NCBI GenBank assembly: GCA_033764725.1
Contig: JANRIR010000079.1
Span: 31,069 to 95,068, forward strand
Direction of reading: 5' to 3'
Length of the DNA stretch: 64,000 nucleotides
DNA from: RI-43 sp033764725
Lineage (GTDB): Bacteria; Pseudomonadota; Alphaproteobacteria; Caulobacterales; Aquidulcibacteraceae
Made by a program: the position numbers and the translations under genes. Position 1 is the first letter of the stretch; the number at the start of each line of letters is the position of its first letter. Under the pieces are notes generated by a model. The model was not told the DNA's origin, searched no databases, and saw only the letters and a program-made list of their open reading frames with translations. Of the stretch, positions 8,321 through 17,590 are shown piece by piece.

Positions 8321-8728
8321 ATGTACGCTGAAGCCGCCGCCCCTTCGATCGACGACATCGCAGCGCTCGCGGAGACCGCCTGGCGCAGCCTGCCGGCCGC
8401 CTTCCGGGAGCTGGCGGGCGATATCGCCATTCGTATCCTGGATTTCGCGGAGGACGAGGTGCTGCGCGACCTCGACATCGAGGACCCGTTCGAGCTGACC
8501 GGGCTTTATGTCGGGGTCGATCTCACGCAGCGCTCGATCATGGACCCCACGCCCATCCAGCCGCGCGTGTTTCTGTATCGCCGGCCGATCCTGGACGAGT
8601 GGATCGACCGTGGGGACGAGCCGCTCGGCCACCTCGTGGCGCATGTGCTGATCCACGAAATCGGCCACCATTTCGGCCTCAGCGCCGAGGCGATGGATGC
8701 GTTGTTGGAGCGGGCGGACGAGGCTTAG
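8321..8728 (+). CDS. Metallopeptidase family protein (HExxH zincin)
   Basis: A 135-residue protein with a zinc-binding HEIGHH motif at residues 112-117 near the C-terminus, and a YVGVDLTQRS...FLYRRPI block before it. This is the small MetX-type bacterial zincin family often annotated only as a metallopeptidase family protein. The substrate is unknown and no signal peptide is present, so it is likely cytoplasmic. It is divergent from the protease gene, and its TAG stop overlaps the TAA stop of the facing small exported protein by 4 bases. Confidence 0.88.
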   Translation: MYAEAAAPSIDDIAALAETAWRSLPAAFRELAGDIAIRILDFAEDEVLRDLDIEDPFELTGLYVGVDLTQRSIMDPTPIQPRVFLYRRPILDEWIDRGDEPLGHLVAHVLIHEIGHHFGLSAEAMDALLERADEA

Positions 8729-9054
8729 CGGTCGTCCATCCGGCTGACCGGCACGGCGAGGCGATCCTGCATCCCGAGGCGCGCGCGGCAGATCTCTTCG
8801 GGGCTGTCCATGTGCGGGCGCAGCGCGTCGGCGTCTGCGGCGCGCTGCGCCCGGAGGACGCAGCGGTCCCAGGCGCGGACGTCGCGCATGCGCTCCGTCG
8901 TCGTGCGGGGATCGTCCGGAACCGCCGGCCCGGGGCGCTCGCCGGGCACCACGATGGTCGGCCCCGAGGGCGCGGGCGAAGCCCCCTCCTGCGCCAGGGC
9001 GGCCGTCGTACAGGCGACGCACAAAGCCGTCGCCGCCAGAAAAACCCGCATCAT
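8725..9054 (-). CDS. Small exported protein of unknown function
   Basis: A 109-residue protein beginning MMRVFLAATALC with a clear Sec signal peptide ending near ALAQ (about residue 22). The mature part is about 85 residues, Pro/Arg/Asp-rich, with two cysteines that could form a disulfide (one in the RCVLRAQ stretch, one in EEIC). I do not recognise a family. The double ATG at 9049-9054 sets the start because it begins the signal peptide. Confidence 0.65.
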   Translation of the reverse strand: MMRVFLAATALCVACTTAALAQEGASPAPSGPTIVVPGERPGPAVPDDPRTTTERMRDVRAWDRCVLRAQRAADADALRPHMDSPEEICRARLGMQDRLAVPVSRMDDR

Positions 9055-9419
9055 CACAATGCTCCCACTGCCGAACGTCCCCTTACCGGCGGCTCGCGGC
9101 AAGATCAGGGCGCCCAGGCGTGCGAAAAACCTGCGCGGACGCGATACAGTTCCCGGCGACGGCAAGAGTGTTCGCCGCCGCGGCGCAGGATATCGCCACA
9201 CTTTGCGCACATTTCCTCGCGCGCCGCGCGCAGAGGGACAGACTTGCCGACCGCCCATCATAGTTTCGCGAATGAATATTTTGTCAGAAAACTTCATTCC
9301 GCTTTTATTTCCGAATGTTGGTCAATAATGACGCGTTCCGAACATTACCGCGGAACGGATTGACCTCAGGATCGTCTTGCGTTTAGCGGTTCGCGGGGGC
9401 TTTGAGAGAGGGTTAGAGA
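9055..9419. other. Intergenic region, divergent promoters, no gene seen
   Basis: A 365-base gap between two genes for exported proteins that diverge from it. The right half is AT-rich compared with the surroundings. It contains a 7-bp inverted repeat GAATGAA / TTCATTC at 9270-9276 and 9293-9299, which could be an operator for either side. TTGACC at 9359-9364 lies 55 bases before the lipoprotein start but I cannot pair it with a convincing -10. Confidence 0.4.
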
Positions 9420-9962
9420 ATGCGTTTTTTCAAGCTGGTGGCGATCGCGGGACTCGCGGTGACCGCCGCCGCCTGCGCCAGTCGCACCGGCGATCAAACG
9501 ATCGCGGAATATTGCGCCAATCCCGACCGCGCCAATTATGACATCTGCAAACAACATGCAGACACCGAAAATGTCCGCACCACGCTCAGCGGCCGGATCG
9601 CGGAAGTGTTTGGCGTCGCCACCGACGCGCGCTCGCGCGCCGATCGCGCGCAATCCACCGCCGATCAAGCCATGGCGCGCAACATGCAGTGCGAAACCCG
9701 CACGCTGAACAATCGCCAGACCGGCTCGTGCGAAAACGGATATACGCTGACGAGCTGCACGCAGACGCGCTACACGACGCGCGCCGGCGGCATGGCGATC
9801 CTGCGCTCGATCAACGATTCCGAGTGCCGCTTCAACAGCCGCGTGCTCGAGATGCAGGTGCGCTGCTGCTATGTCGGCGCGACGCCGCCGCCGACCACGG
9901 TCGCAGCGCCCACGCCGCCGCCGCCCACGCCGGCGCCGCGTCAGCCGACGCCGACGTCGTAA
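9420..9962 (+). CDS. Probable outer-envelope lipoprotein with Cys-rich domain and Pro-rich tail
   Basis: A 180-residue protein with a lipoprotein signal peptide; the lipobox TAAAC places the lipidated Cys at residue 19. The mature part has several cysteines (for example CANPD, CKQHA, CETRT, SCENGY, SCTQT, CRF and a CC pair), a stretch with heptad-like Ala/Arg pattern, and a C-terminal tail of Pro/Thr repeats that may span the periplasm or cell wall. I do not recognise a family. The ATG at 9420 follows a GAGAGAGGG site. A strong hairpin with a T-run follows at 9988. Confidence 0.75.
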   Translation: MRFFKLVAIAGLAVTAAACASRTGDQTIAEYCANPDRANYDICKQHADTENVRTTLSGRIAEVFGVATDARSRADRAQSTADQAMARNMQCETRTLNNRQTGSCENGYTLTSCTQTRYTTRAGGMAILRSINDSECRFNSRVLEMQVRCCYVGATPPPTTVAAPTPPPPTPAPRQPTPTS

Positions 9963-9987
9963 TCGCTTCACCGATTGCGAAAACAAC

Positions 9988-10020
9988 GAGGGGTCGGCGC
10001 AGGCCGGCCCCTCTTTCTTT
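9988..10020. terminator. Rho-independent terminator, probably bidirectional
   Basis: An 11-bp GC-rich stem (9988-9998 with 10003-10013, one G-T pair) and a 4-base loop, followed by TTTCTTT on the plus strand. On the minus strand the stem is followed by a T-rich stretch complementary to AAAACAAC at 9980-9987. It sits between the convergent lipoprotein gene and thpR. Confidence 0.8.
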
Positions 10021-10032
10021 GATGCGTCGCCC

Positions 10033-10581
10033 TTATCCGCGCAGCGCGTACTCGGCTTCGAGCGTGTAGACGCTCGGCGCATTGCGCCGCAGGAAGCTGG
10101 AATAAATCCCGAAACGATCGACGCGCCACGCCTCGGTGGCGAACAAGCCGAGGCGCTGCTCGAAATGCGCGGCGCGATCGAGCGGCGTTCCCGAAAGATA
10201 CGCGACCGTGACGTGCGGCATGAAGCTGCGCGGCTCGGGCTTCAAGCCGCATGCGCGCGCCGCGCGCTCGCAGCGTTCGGCCAGACGCTGCAGCGCCTCC
10301 GATTGCGCCGCGCCCAGCCACAAGGCGTGCGGCTGCGCGCCGCCGAAAAATCCCGCGCCGCGCAAGGCGACGTCGAACGGCGCGACGCGCCCCGCCGCCT
10401 CGTCGAGCGCGGCGTCGAGATCTTCCGCCAACCGCTCGCTGATCTCGCCGAAGAAGCGCAGCGTGATGTGCAGGTTCTCGCGCGGTCGCCATGCGGCGCC
10501 GGGCACGCCGCGCATCACGGACAGGACGCGCGCGGCGATCTCATCGGGCAGCGCGATGGCGGCGAACAGACGAAGGCTCAT
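10033..10581 (-). CDS. thpR: RNA 2',3'-cyclic phosphodiesterase
   Basis: A 182-residue 2H phosphoesterase. The two His-containing motifs HITLRFFG (about residue 37) and HVTVAYL (about residue 119) are at the usual spacing. The family opens 2',3'-cyclic phosphate RNA ends to 2'-phosphates and can ligate tRNA halves in vitro. The ATG at 10581 gives MSLRLFAAIALP, the standard ThpR start; the reading frame extends further upstream only with low-complexity sequence. Confidence 0.92.
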   Translation of the reverse strand: MSLRLFAAIALPDEIAARVLSVMRGVPGAAWRPRENLHITLRFFGEISERLAEDLDAALDEAAGRVAPFDVALRGAGFFGGAQPHALWLGAAQSEALQRLAERCERAARACGLKPEPRSFMPHVTVAYLSGTPLDRAAHFEQRLGLFATEAWRVDRFGIYSSFLRRNAPSVYTLEAEYALRG

Positions 10582-10978
10582 CGGCGACGCTTTAGCGCGT
10601 CCGCGGCGCCAAGGGCACACCCTCTCCGCTCGATCCGCGCGAATGCGAGGACGGAACGGCGCGCATAGGCCAAACGTGTGCATAAAACGCGCCCGCGCAC
10701 CGACAGCGGCGACCGTTCGTTGCCGTTTTGTTCAAGCAAACAGCTCCATATGCTGAAGCGCTTTCGCAACGCCGGCCGCAAAGAGACACCCGCTTTTTGT
10801 TGGCCAAGGCACGGCCAAGCGGACTGCGATGTCCGGCGCCGAGTGCGGTTTTGCGCGATGGGTTTTCCTGGCGCTGTTCGCTGCAGAGCGAAGTCTTTTG
10901 GAAGCCGCTCGCGCCATCGCATTCGACGTCACTGGATGCTGAACCTCGATCACCCAAACGTCAAGCGCAACAATGCGG
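10582..10978. other. Intergenic region upstream of thpR, no gene seen
   Basis: A 397-base gap between the thpR start and the gyrB stop. No reading frame has codon use or similarity that I would accept as a gene, and I see no strong hairpin with a T-run. It must hold the thpR promoter and the end of the gyrB transcript. The mixed base composition with TTTTGTT tracts near 10726 and 10794 differs from the coding neighbours. Confidence 0.4.
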
Positions 10979-13396
10979 CTACACATCCACCGCCGCGTCG
11001 AGCGCGTTTTCCTGGATGAATTCGCGACGCGGTTCGACGACGTCGCCCATCAGCTTGGAGAACATTTCGCCGGCGTCCTCCGCGTGCTCGACCTTCACCT
11101 GCAACAGCGTGCGCGCTTCGGGATCGAGCGTGGTTTCCCAGAGCTGGTCGGCGTTCATTTCGCCGAGACCTTTGTAGCGCTGGATGGTCACGCCCTTGCG
11201 CCCCGCCGCTTCGATCGCGGCGAGCAGCGACAACGGGCCGTGCACCGGCGTCACCTCGCCGCCGCGGCGCAATACGGAGGCGCGTGCATAGGTTTCGCGG
11301 AGCGCCGCCGCGCGCTCGCTCAAGCGCCGCGCATCGGCCGACGACAACAGCAGGCGATCGAGCGTCACGCGGTCCGTCACGCCGCGCACGACGCGCTGCA
11401 GCACCAGCGCATGATCGGGATCGAACCGCCCTTCCCAAGTCGCCTCGCCTTCCTCTGCGAGCGCATTGAGCCGGCGCGCGGCGTCCTGCGCTTCGGCCTC
11501 GCCTGCGTCCGGTGAAAACGCGCCGGCGATGGCGGCCTGCTCCAGCACGCGATCGGGCGCGCGCTGATGCAGGCGCGCGATCAGCGCCTTCACGCTCGCC
11601 GCCTCGCGCGCGAGACGCTTCAAATCTTCGCTGGCGATCTGCGCGCCGTCCGCCGTTTCGAGCACGGCGCCGGCGGCGCCTTCGTCGATCAGGAACGCTT
11701 CGAGCTCCGCATCGTCCTTCAGGTAACGATGCGATTTGCCGCGCGCGGCCTTATAGAGCGGCGGCTGCGCGATATAGAGGAACCCGCCGTCGATGGCCTC
11801 TGGCATCTGGCGATAGAAGAACGTCAGCAGCAACGTGCGGATATGCGCGCCGTCGACGTCGGCGTCGGTCATGATGATGATCTTGTGGTAGCGAAGCTTT
11901 TCGACCTGGAAGCCCTTGGCCGAGCCGTCCTCCGACGGCCGGCCGATGCCGGCGCCTAGCGCCGTGATCAAGGTGCCGACCTGTTCGGAGCCGAGCATCT
12001 TGTCGAAGCGCGCGCGCTCGACATTGAGGATCTTGCCGCGCAGCGGCAGCACCGCCTGCGTCTCGCGCGAGCGCGCCTGCTTTGCCGAACCGCCGGCGCT
12101 GTCGCCCTCGACGATGAAGAGCTCGGATTTCGCGGGGTCCTTCTCCTGGCAATCGGCGAGCTTGCCCGGCAGCGAGGCGACGTCCTGCGTCGTCTTGCGG
12201 ATCATTTCGCGCGCCTTGCGCGCGGCTTCGCGCGCGGCGGCGGCCTCGATGACTTTGGTCATGACGAGCTTGGCCGGCGCGGGATTTTCCTCGAACCACT
12301 GGCCGAGCGCCTCGATCACCAGGCTTTCGACGACGGGACGCACCTCGGACGAGACGAGCTTGTCTTTCGTCTGCGATGAAAATTTCGGATCGGGCACTTT
12401 CACTGAAAGCACGCAGGTCAAGCCTTCGCGCGCGTCCTCGCCGGTCACATCGACCTTCTCGCGCTTGGCGATGCCGCTGGTCTGCATATAGGTGTTGATC
12501 ACGCGCGTCAGCGCGCCGCGAAAGCCCGCGAGGTGCGTGCCGCCGTCGCGCTGCGGGATGTTGTTGGTGAAGCACAACATCGTTTCGTGATAGGAATCGT
12601 TCCATTGCAGCGCCACTTCGACGGCGATGCGGTCGCGCTCGGCGGCGATGTAGATCGGCTGCGGCGTGACGGCGTGACGGTTGCGGTCGAGATGCTGCAC
12701 GAAGGCGCGCACGCCGCCCTCATAAAACAGCGTCTCGACGAACGGCTCCGGCCCGCGCAGGTCGGAGAAGATGATCTTCACGCCCGAGTTCAGGAAGGCG
12801 AGCTCGCGCAGGCGGTGTTCGATCGTCTTGCGGTCGAACTCCACCATGGTGAAGGTTTCCGTGGACGGCAGGAAGCGCACGGCCGTGCCGCGCTTGCCGC
12901 CGGCGTCCCCGCGCACCGCCAAGGGCGCCTCGGCGACGCCGTGCCGGAAGCGCATGAAATGTTCCTTGCCGTCGCGCCAGATCGTCAGGTCGAGCCATTC
13001 CGACAGCGCGTTGACGACCGAGACGCCGACGCCGTGGAGCCCGCCTGAGACCTTGTAGGAATCCTGGTTGAATTTCCCGCCGGCGTGCAGCTGCGTCATG
13101 ATCACTTCCGCCGCGGAAACGCCCTCCTCCTTGTGGATGTCGGTGGGCACGCCGCGGCCATCGTCGGTGATCTCGGCCGAGCCGTCGGGGTGCAGCGTGA
13201 CGGTGACGTTCTTGGCGTGCCCGGCGAGCGCCTCGTCGATGGCGTTGTCGACCACCTCATAGACCATGTGGTGCAGGCCCGAGCCGTCGTCGGTGTCGCC
13301 GATATACATGCCCGGACGCTTGCGGACCGCGTCCAAGCCTTTGAGAACTTTAATGGAATCCGCGCCGTAAACGGGCGGCTGAAGATCGTCTGCCAT
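10979..13396 (-). CDS. gyrB: DNA gyrase subunit B
   Basis: An 805-residue type II topoisomerase ATPase subunit that forms A2B2 gyrase and introduces negative supercoils. In order: a GHKL ATP-binding domain (EVVDNAIDEA near residue 46, DDGRG, GLHGVG near 120), the QRDGGTH transducer motif, the TOPRIM motifs EGDSAGGSA and DADVDGAHI, and the C-terminal QRYKGLGEMN signature. Length is normal for Alphaproteobacteria. It is the last gene of the minus-strand replication block; the usual dnaN-recF-gyrB order is kept but a P450 and a peptidase gene lie between recF and gyrB. Confidence 0.98.
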   Translation of the reverse strand: MADDLQPPVYGADSIKVLKGLDAVRKRPGMYIGDTDDGSGLHHMVYEVVDNAIDEALAGHAKNVTVTLHPDGSAEITDDGRGVPTDIHKEEGVSAAEVIMTQLHAGGKFNQDSYKVSGGLHGVGVSVVNALSEWLDLTIWRDGKEHFMRFRHGVAEAPLAVRGDAGGKRGTAVRFLPSTETFTMVEFDRKTIEHRLRELAFLNSGVKIIFSDLRGPEPFVETLFYEGGVRAFVQHLDRNRHAVTPQPIYIAAERDRIAVEVALQWNDSYHETMLCFTNNIPQRDGGTHLAGFRGALTRVINTYMQTSGIAKREKVDVTGEDAREGLTCVLSVKVPDPKFSSQTKDKLVSSEVRPVVESLVIEALGQWFEENPAPAKLVMTKVIEAAAAREAARKAREMIRKTTQDVASLPGKLADCQEKDPAKSELFIVEGDSAGGSAKQARSRETQAVLPLRGKILNVERARFDKMLGSEQVGTLITALGAGIGRPSEDGSAKGFQVEKLRYHKIIIMTDADVDGAHIRTLLLTFFYRQMPEAIDGGFLYIAQPPLYKAARGKSHRYLKDDAELEAFLIDEGAAGAVLETADGAQIASEDLKRLAREAASVKALIARLHQRAPDRVLEQAAIAGAFSPDAGEAEAQDAARRLNALAEEGEATWEGRFDPDHALVLQRVVRGVTDRVTLDRLLLSSADARRLSERAAALRETYARASVLRRGGEVTPVHGPLSLLAAIEAAGRKGVTIQRYKGLGEMNADQLWETTLDPEARTLLQVKVEHAEDAGEMFSKLMGDVVEPRREFIQENALDAAVDV

Positions 13397-13483
13397 GCGG
13401 GGTCGATTCGGAAAGAAAATGGACCCTCAATATAGGCGGAAGCGTCGGAAAAGTCTTGGATTTTTATGCGCTTGATGCAGCGC

Positions 13484-14983
13484 TCAGGGCGCGGCCGGCG
13501 CCGCTTGCGCCGCCTCGTTTTGCATGCCCTGGCCCATCGCATAGGCGGCGATCATCGCACGGGCGCGCTCGGCGCGGGGGCCGCCATGCGGATCCTGCGC
13601 AAACGGGGTCAGGGTGGCGATCGCTTCGCGGTACCGCCGCGCGGCGGCGAGCTGCGCCGCCGCATTCGCGCCGATCTCGAACACCTGCGGCGCCAGATCG
13701 TGCGCGCGCAGCAGCACATCGAGGTCGCGCGCCGACAGAGGCTGGTTGAGGTCGGTGAAAGTCTCGACATAGCGGTACAACGTGGGCACGTGCGCGTCGT
13801 CCAACCGGAAGGCCCGCACGAACGCGCGCCGCGCCTCCAGCCGCGCCGCCGCATCGCCCGCGCGCGCATCGCGCAGCCAGGCGAGGCCGGTGATGTAGTG
13901 GGCGTTGGCGTCGTTCGGATCAGCGGTCAACACGGGCGCGATGCGGGCGCGCGCAGCGGCGGCGTCGCCATACAGCGCGAGAGCGTACGCATGCGCGCGC
14001 ACAGCGTAGGCGTCGCCTGGATAGCGCGCCGCAATCGCCGCGATGCGCGCGACGAGGTCTTCGGCGACGTCATCGGATACGCCGAGGCGCAGCCGCGCCA
14101 TCGGCAACAAAAGGTCGTCCGCCGAGCGCGGTAGGCGCGAGATCGCCACCTCGGTCACCAGTGGCTGGCCGAGATTCAGCGTCGTGAAGGTGACGCGCCC
14201 GCGCACATATTGGCGCAGGCGCCGCTCGATCGCGTTCTCGTCCATGCCGAGCGCCGCGTACAGCGCCTCGTCCGCCGGTTCGGCGTTGGCGATGCGTTGG
14301 AAATAGTTCTGCAACGGCGCCCGGTTCTCTGGGACGCTCAGCATGAAGTGCGTCAAGAGCCAGCTTTGCGCGTAGAAATAGCCGACATCGTCTCCACGAT
14401 CGATCGAGACGCGCCGAAGCACCTGATTAAGCGGCAATTGATCGCCGCCGTTCAACAGCCACGAGCCGCGGATCGTCGTCGGACGACCCCAGCTCAATCG
14501 CGTGGCGGAAACTTCCGCCGTCTGCATGTATTCCGCGAAACCCTCGATAAACCAGCCCGGGTAGGGAAAGTTGAAATTCTGATACAGGAAGTGATGGGCG
14601 TATTCGTGAAACAGTATTTCTTGCCCATCGACGTCAAATCGCCGCCCTGCAACGCTGAAGGCTGCGACCATCTCTGTTCGCGCGGCGTAAAATCCGGCGA
14701 CCGACTCACCAAGGCCCGGCTGCACGATCGCCAGTTGCGGCTGCGTCGCGAGAAGATAGACCTCAAGTTTCTGCGCTTCCGCCGGCGGGGGTTGCTGTGT
14801 GACGAGCCGCAGCAAGTGATCGAATTGTTCGAGCTGCTCGGCGGCTTCGCGAACGCGCTGCGGCAACTCGTTCGAATAGAGCACGAAATGACGCGTTTCG
14901 GCGCGGAGCCAGCGTCCATCTTCCGCCCAAGCGGCGGCGGCCGACATGAGGCAGGCGACCGCCCAAAATGCAACCCTGATCAT
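13484..14983 (-). CDS. Exported gluzincin-like metallopeptidase with TPR-type C-terminal half
   Basis: A 499-residue protein with a Sec signal peptide (about residues 1-20, ending AAAAWAED). A zinc site HEYAHH lies near residue 133, with a second ligand block FIEGFAEYMQ about 20 residues later, the HExxH plus downstream-Glu layout of gluzincins (M61/DUF1570-like). The C-terminal 200 residues are Ala/Arg-rich helical repeats of TPR type. The substrate is unknown and the location should be periplasmic. The ATG at 14983 begins the signal peptide; a GTG at 15007 is also in frame. Confidence 0.78.
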   Translation of the reverse strand: MIRVAFWAVACLMSAAAAWAEDGRWLRAETRHFVLYSNELPQRVREAAEQLEQFDHLLRLVTQQPPPAEAQKLEVYLLATQPQLAIVQPGLGESVAGFYAARTEMVAAFSVAGRRFDVDGQEILFHEYAHHFLYQNFNFPYPGWFIEGFAEYMQTAEVSATRLSWGRPTTIRGSWLLNGGDQLPLNQVLRRVSIDRGDDVGYFYAQSWLLTHFMLSVPENRAPLQNYFQRIANAEPADEALYAALGMDENAIERRLRQYVRGRVTFTTLNLGQPLVTEVAISRLPRSADDLLLPMARLRLGVSDDVAEDLVARIAAIAARYPGDAYAVRAHAYALALYGDAAAARARIAPVLTADPNDANAHYITGLAWLRDARAGDAAARLEARRAFVRAFRLDDAHVPTLYRYVETFTDLNQPLSARDLDVLLRAHDLAPQVFEIGANAAAQLAAARRYREAIATLTPFAQDPHGGPRAERARAMIAAYAMGQGMQNEAAQAAPAAP

Positions 14984-15054
14984 CTCGCGCTGCGTCCGTC
15001 GTCTCACCCACGGTTGAGACTAGTGCGGACTTCGCGGCAGGTCCAGCCGCGCCC

Positions 15055-16365
15055 CTACGCGACGATGCGCACGGGCATGTATTCGTAGCCCTTCACAAAG
15101 CTGGAATAGACGCGGCGCGGTTCTTCCAGCACTTCCACGTTCGACCAGCGCTTGAGGATTTCCTCCCACACGATGCGCAGCTGCATTTCCGCCAGGCGAT
15201 TGCCGACGCAGCGGTGAATGCCGAAGCCGAACGCCATGTGCCGGCGCGCATTCGGGCGATCGATGACGAGGTCGTGCGCGTTCTCGAACATGTCGGGATC
15301 GCGGTTGCCCGAAATGTACCACATCGCCACCTTGTCGCCTTCGCGGATCATCTGGCCGCCGATTTCGGTGTCCTGCACGCAGGTGCGGCGCATATAGGCG
15401 AGCGGCGTCTGCCAGCGGATGATCTCCGACACCATGTTCGGAATGAGCGCCGGATTGCGGCGCAGCTTTTCGTACTCGGCGGGGTATTTGTTGAGCGCGT
15501 AGAGCCCGCCGGTGATCGAATTGCGCGTCGTATCGTTGCCGCCGACGATCAAGAGGATGATGTTGCCGAGATATTCCATCGGCTCCATGTTCCGTGTCGA
15601 TGGGCCGTGCGCCAGCATCGAGATCAGATCGTGCTTGGGCGGCGCGTTGACGCGCTCGTTCCACAGATTGGTGAAATAGCCGAGGCATTCGAGCAATTCG
15701 GCGCGGCGCTGTTCTTCGGTATCGACGATTCCGGCGCCGGGGATTGCGGTGGCGACGTCGGACCAGCGCGTCAGCTTGGCGCGATCCTCCCAGGGGAAAT
15801 CGAACAGCGTCGCCAGCATCTGCGTGGTGAGCTCGATCGAGATCGCCTTCACCCAATCGAACGGCTCGCTGCGCGGAACCGCGTCGAGCAGGCCTGCGGC
15901 GCGCTCGCGGATGACGCTTTCAAGCGACGCCAAATAATCCGGCGCCACGATGGGGCTCACGGTTTTGCGCTGCACGTCATGCTTGGGCGGATCCATCGCG
16001 ATGAACATCGGCAGCACGAAATCTTCGTCGAAATTTCGCAGCGTGATGCCGCCCTTGAACGCGTCCGACGAGAACGCCTGGTGATTGGTGTCGACCGCCA
16101 TGATGTCGGCATAGCGCGTGATCGACCAATAGCCGCCGATGCCCGGATCGTCCTCGCCGCCGACGCGGCCCTCGCCGAAGCTGCGGCGGCTGATTTCGGG
16201 CGGGGTGAAATGCACCGGCGCCTCTTTGCGCAGGCGCTCGAAATAGGGCCAGATCGCATCGTTGCGGAAGAGGTCCGGATCGGCGGGATTGAACTCTTCG
16301 AGCGGCAGCTCGGCCGCCTGGGCGAGAAGTTGCGCGCGAGTGAGGTTAGCTGCGCCGTCGGCCAT
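15055..16365 (-). CDS. Cytochrome P450, CYP153-like alkane/fatty acid omega-hydroxylase
   Basis: A 436-residue bacterial P450. The heme-binding loop FGFGIHRCVG has the ligand Cys at about residue 386. The I-helix reads GGNDTTRNS and the ExxR-type K-helix EIIRWQTPL. The blocks MLATLFDFPWEDR, FIAMDPPKHDVQRK and MRRTC are what I recall as CYP153 hallmarks. CYP153 enzymes hydroxylate the terminal carbon of medium-chain alkanes and need a ferredoxin and ferredoxin reductase, neither of which is encoded nearby. The ATG at 16365 has a GGGGAGAG site. It lies between recF and a peptidase gene inside the replication block. Confidence 0.88.
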   Translation of the reverse strand: MADGAANLTRAQLLAQAAELPLEEFNPADPDLFRNDAIWPYFERLRKEAPVHFTPPEISRRSFGEGRVGGEDDPGIGGYWSITRYADIMAVDTNHQAFSSDAFKGGITLRNFDEDFVLPMFIAMDPPKHDVQRKTVSPIVAPDYLASLESVIRERAAGLLDAVPRSEPFDWVKAISIELTTQMLATLFDFPWEDRAKLTRWSDVATAIPGAGIVDTEEQRRAELLECLGYFTNLWNERVNAPPKHDLISMLAHGPSTRNMEPMEYLGNIILLIVGGNDTTRNSITGGLYALNKYPAEYEKLRRNPALIPNMVSEIIRWQTPLAYMRRTCVQDTEIGGQMIREGDKVAMWYISGNRDPDMFENAHDLVIDRPNARRHMAFGFGIHRCVGNRLAEMQLRIVWEEILKRWSNVEVLEEPRRVYSSFVKGYEYMPVRIVA

Positions 16366-16438
16366 GGTTCTCTCCCCGACGAGCGAAGTTGAGACGCCCG
16401 TCATCTTTTGTTGAGAACACCAGATTTGGGCCGGTTTG

Positions 16439-17590
16439 TCACGCCGCCGGCGCGACCGCGCCTTCCCCCACCCGAAGGTGCAGCGCGCGATCGCCGAACG
16501 CGTCGAACAAGCCCGCGTCCGTGCCGGTGAGCCAGGCTTGCGCGGGGTTTGACAGCAATTCCTCGAACAAGGCTGCGCGGCGATCGGCGTCGAGGTGTGC
16601 GGCCGCCTCGTCGAGCAGCACGAAGGCCGGCCCCGCGCCGGGATCGTCGGCGAGCGCCCGCGCCTGAGCGAGAATGAGGCCGAGCAGAAGCGCCTTTTGT
16701 TCGCCGGTCGAGCAGAACGCGGCCGGCATCGCCTTGGCGACGTGGACGACTTTCAGGTCGCTGCGATGCGGGCCGTCGAGCGCGCGGCCGGCGGCGGCGT
16801 CGCGGTTGCGCGCTTGGCGCAGACGAGCGGCGAAGTCTTCCTCCACTTGCGCGCTGACGGCGCCCGTGGCGAACGCGTCCTCCAGCGCACCCTCGAGCGC
16901 GATCTCGGCTTTCGGGAAGGCGCCCGGCGGGCGCGCCGCAATGGCGGCCTGCAGCACGCCCAAGGTCTCCACGCGGGCGGCGGCGACGGCTGCGCCATGG
17001 GCCGCCATTTCGCGCTCCAGTCCCGAAAGCCAGGCATCGTCGAGCCGCCGCTCATTAAGCAGGCGCTGACGCTCGCGCAGCGCGCGCTCGTAGGCGGCGG
17101 CGGCGAAGCCATGCTCGGGCGCCCGCCCCAAGACGAGGCGGTCGAAGAAGCGGCGCCGGTCGCCGGCGCCGCCGGTGAACAGGCGATCCATCGCCGGGGT
17201 CACCCAGATCATGCGCGCGTCGCGCGCGAGATCGGATGCGCCGACCGTGCGGCCGTCGCGCCGCACCACACGCTTGACCGACCCGTCGGCGGCGCGCTCG
17301 GCGCCGACGCCGAGCGTCACCGCCTCGCCGTCGCGCATCAGCCGCAGCGATGCGGTCCACAGACGCGCGGCCGGGTCGGCGCCGATCCGCGCGATCTCCT
17401 CCGCCGCGGCGCCGCGCAAGCCGCGCCCCGGCGCAAACATCGTCAGCGCTTCGAGAAGATTGGTCTTGCCCGCGCCATTGGCGCCGTAAAGGCACACCGG
17501 CCGCGCATCGAGCGTCAGGTCGAGCGCGGCATGGTTGCGGAAATCCGTAAGCGCGAGCCGGGAGATCCAAGTGCGGCTTTGCGCCGTCAC
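16439..17590 (-). CDS. recF: DNA replication and repair protein RecF
   Basis: A 383-residue SMC-like ATPase that loads RecA at gaps with RecO and RecR. Walker A GANGAGKT at about residues 36-43, an LFTGGAGDRRRFFDR block near 140, the signature-like STGEQKALLLGLILAQ near 292, and Walker B AFVLLDEAAAHLD are all present. The start is a GTG at 17588-17590, chosen because no ATG fits before the first beta strand. A GAGAGGG site precedes it, and GTGA overlaps the stop of the upstream glycerophosphodiesterase, suggesting coupling. Confidence 0.95.
   Translation of the reverse strand: MTAQSRTWISRLALTDFRNHAALDLTLDARPVCLYGANGAGKTNLLEALTMFAPGRGLRGAAAEEIARIGADPAARLWTASLRLMRDGEAVTLGVGAERAADGSVKRVVRRDGRTVGASDLARDARMIWVTPAMDRLFTGGAGDRRRFFDRLVLGRAPEHGFAAAAYERALRERQRLLNERRLDDAWLSGLEREMAAHGAAVAAARVETLGVLQAAIAARPPGAFPKAEIALEGALEDAFATGAVSAQVEEDFAARLRQARNRDAAAGRALDGPHRSDLKVVHVAKAMPAAFCSTGEQKALLLGLILAQARALADDPGAGPAFVLLDEAAAHLDADRRAALFEELLSNPAQAWLTGTDAGLFDAFGDRALHLRVGEGAVAPAA

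Noticed and set aside
6468..8498. A 676-codon open frame on the plus strand
   Set aside because: It is antisense to the ATC-hydrolase-like and DegP-like genes, whose motifs are complete.
10582..10978. Small genes in the thpR-gyrB gap
   Set aside because: Frames of about 60-115 codons are present but are Arg/Cys-rich with no start context or family resemblance.
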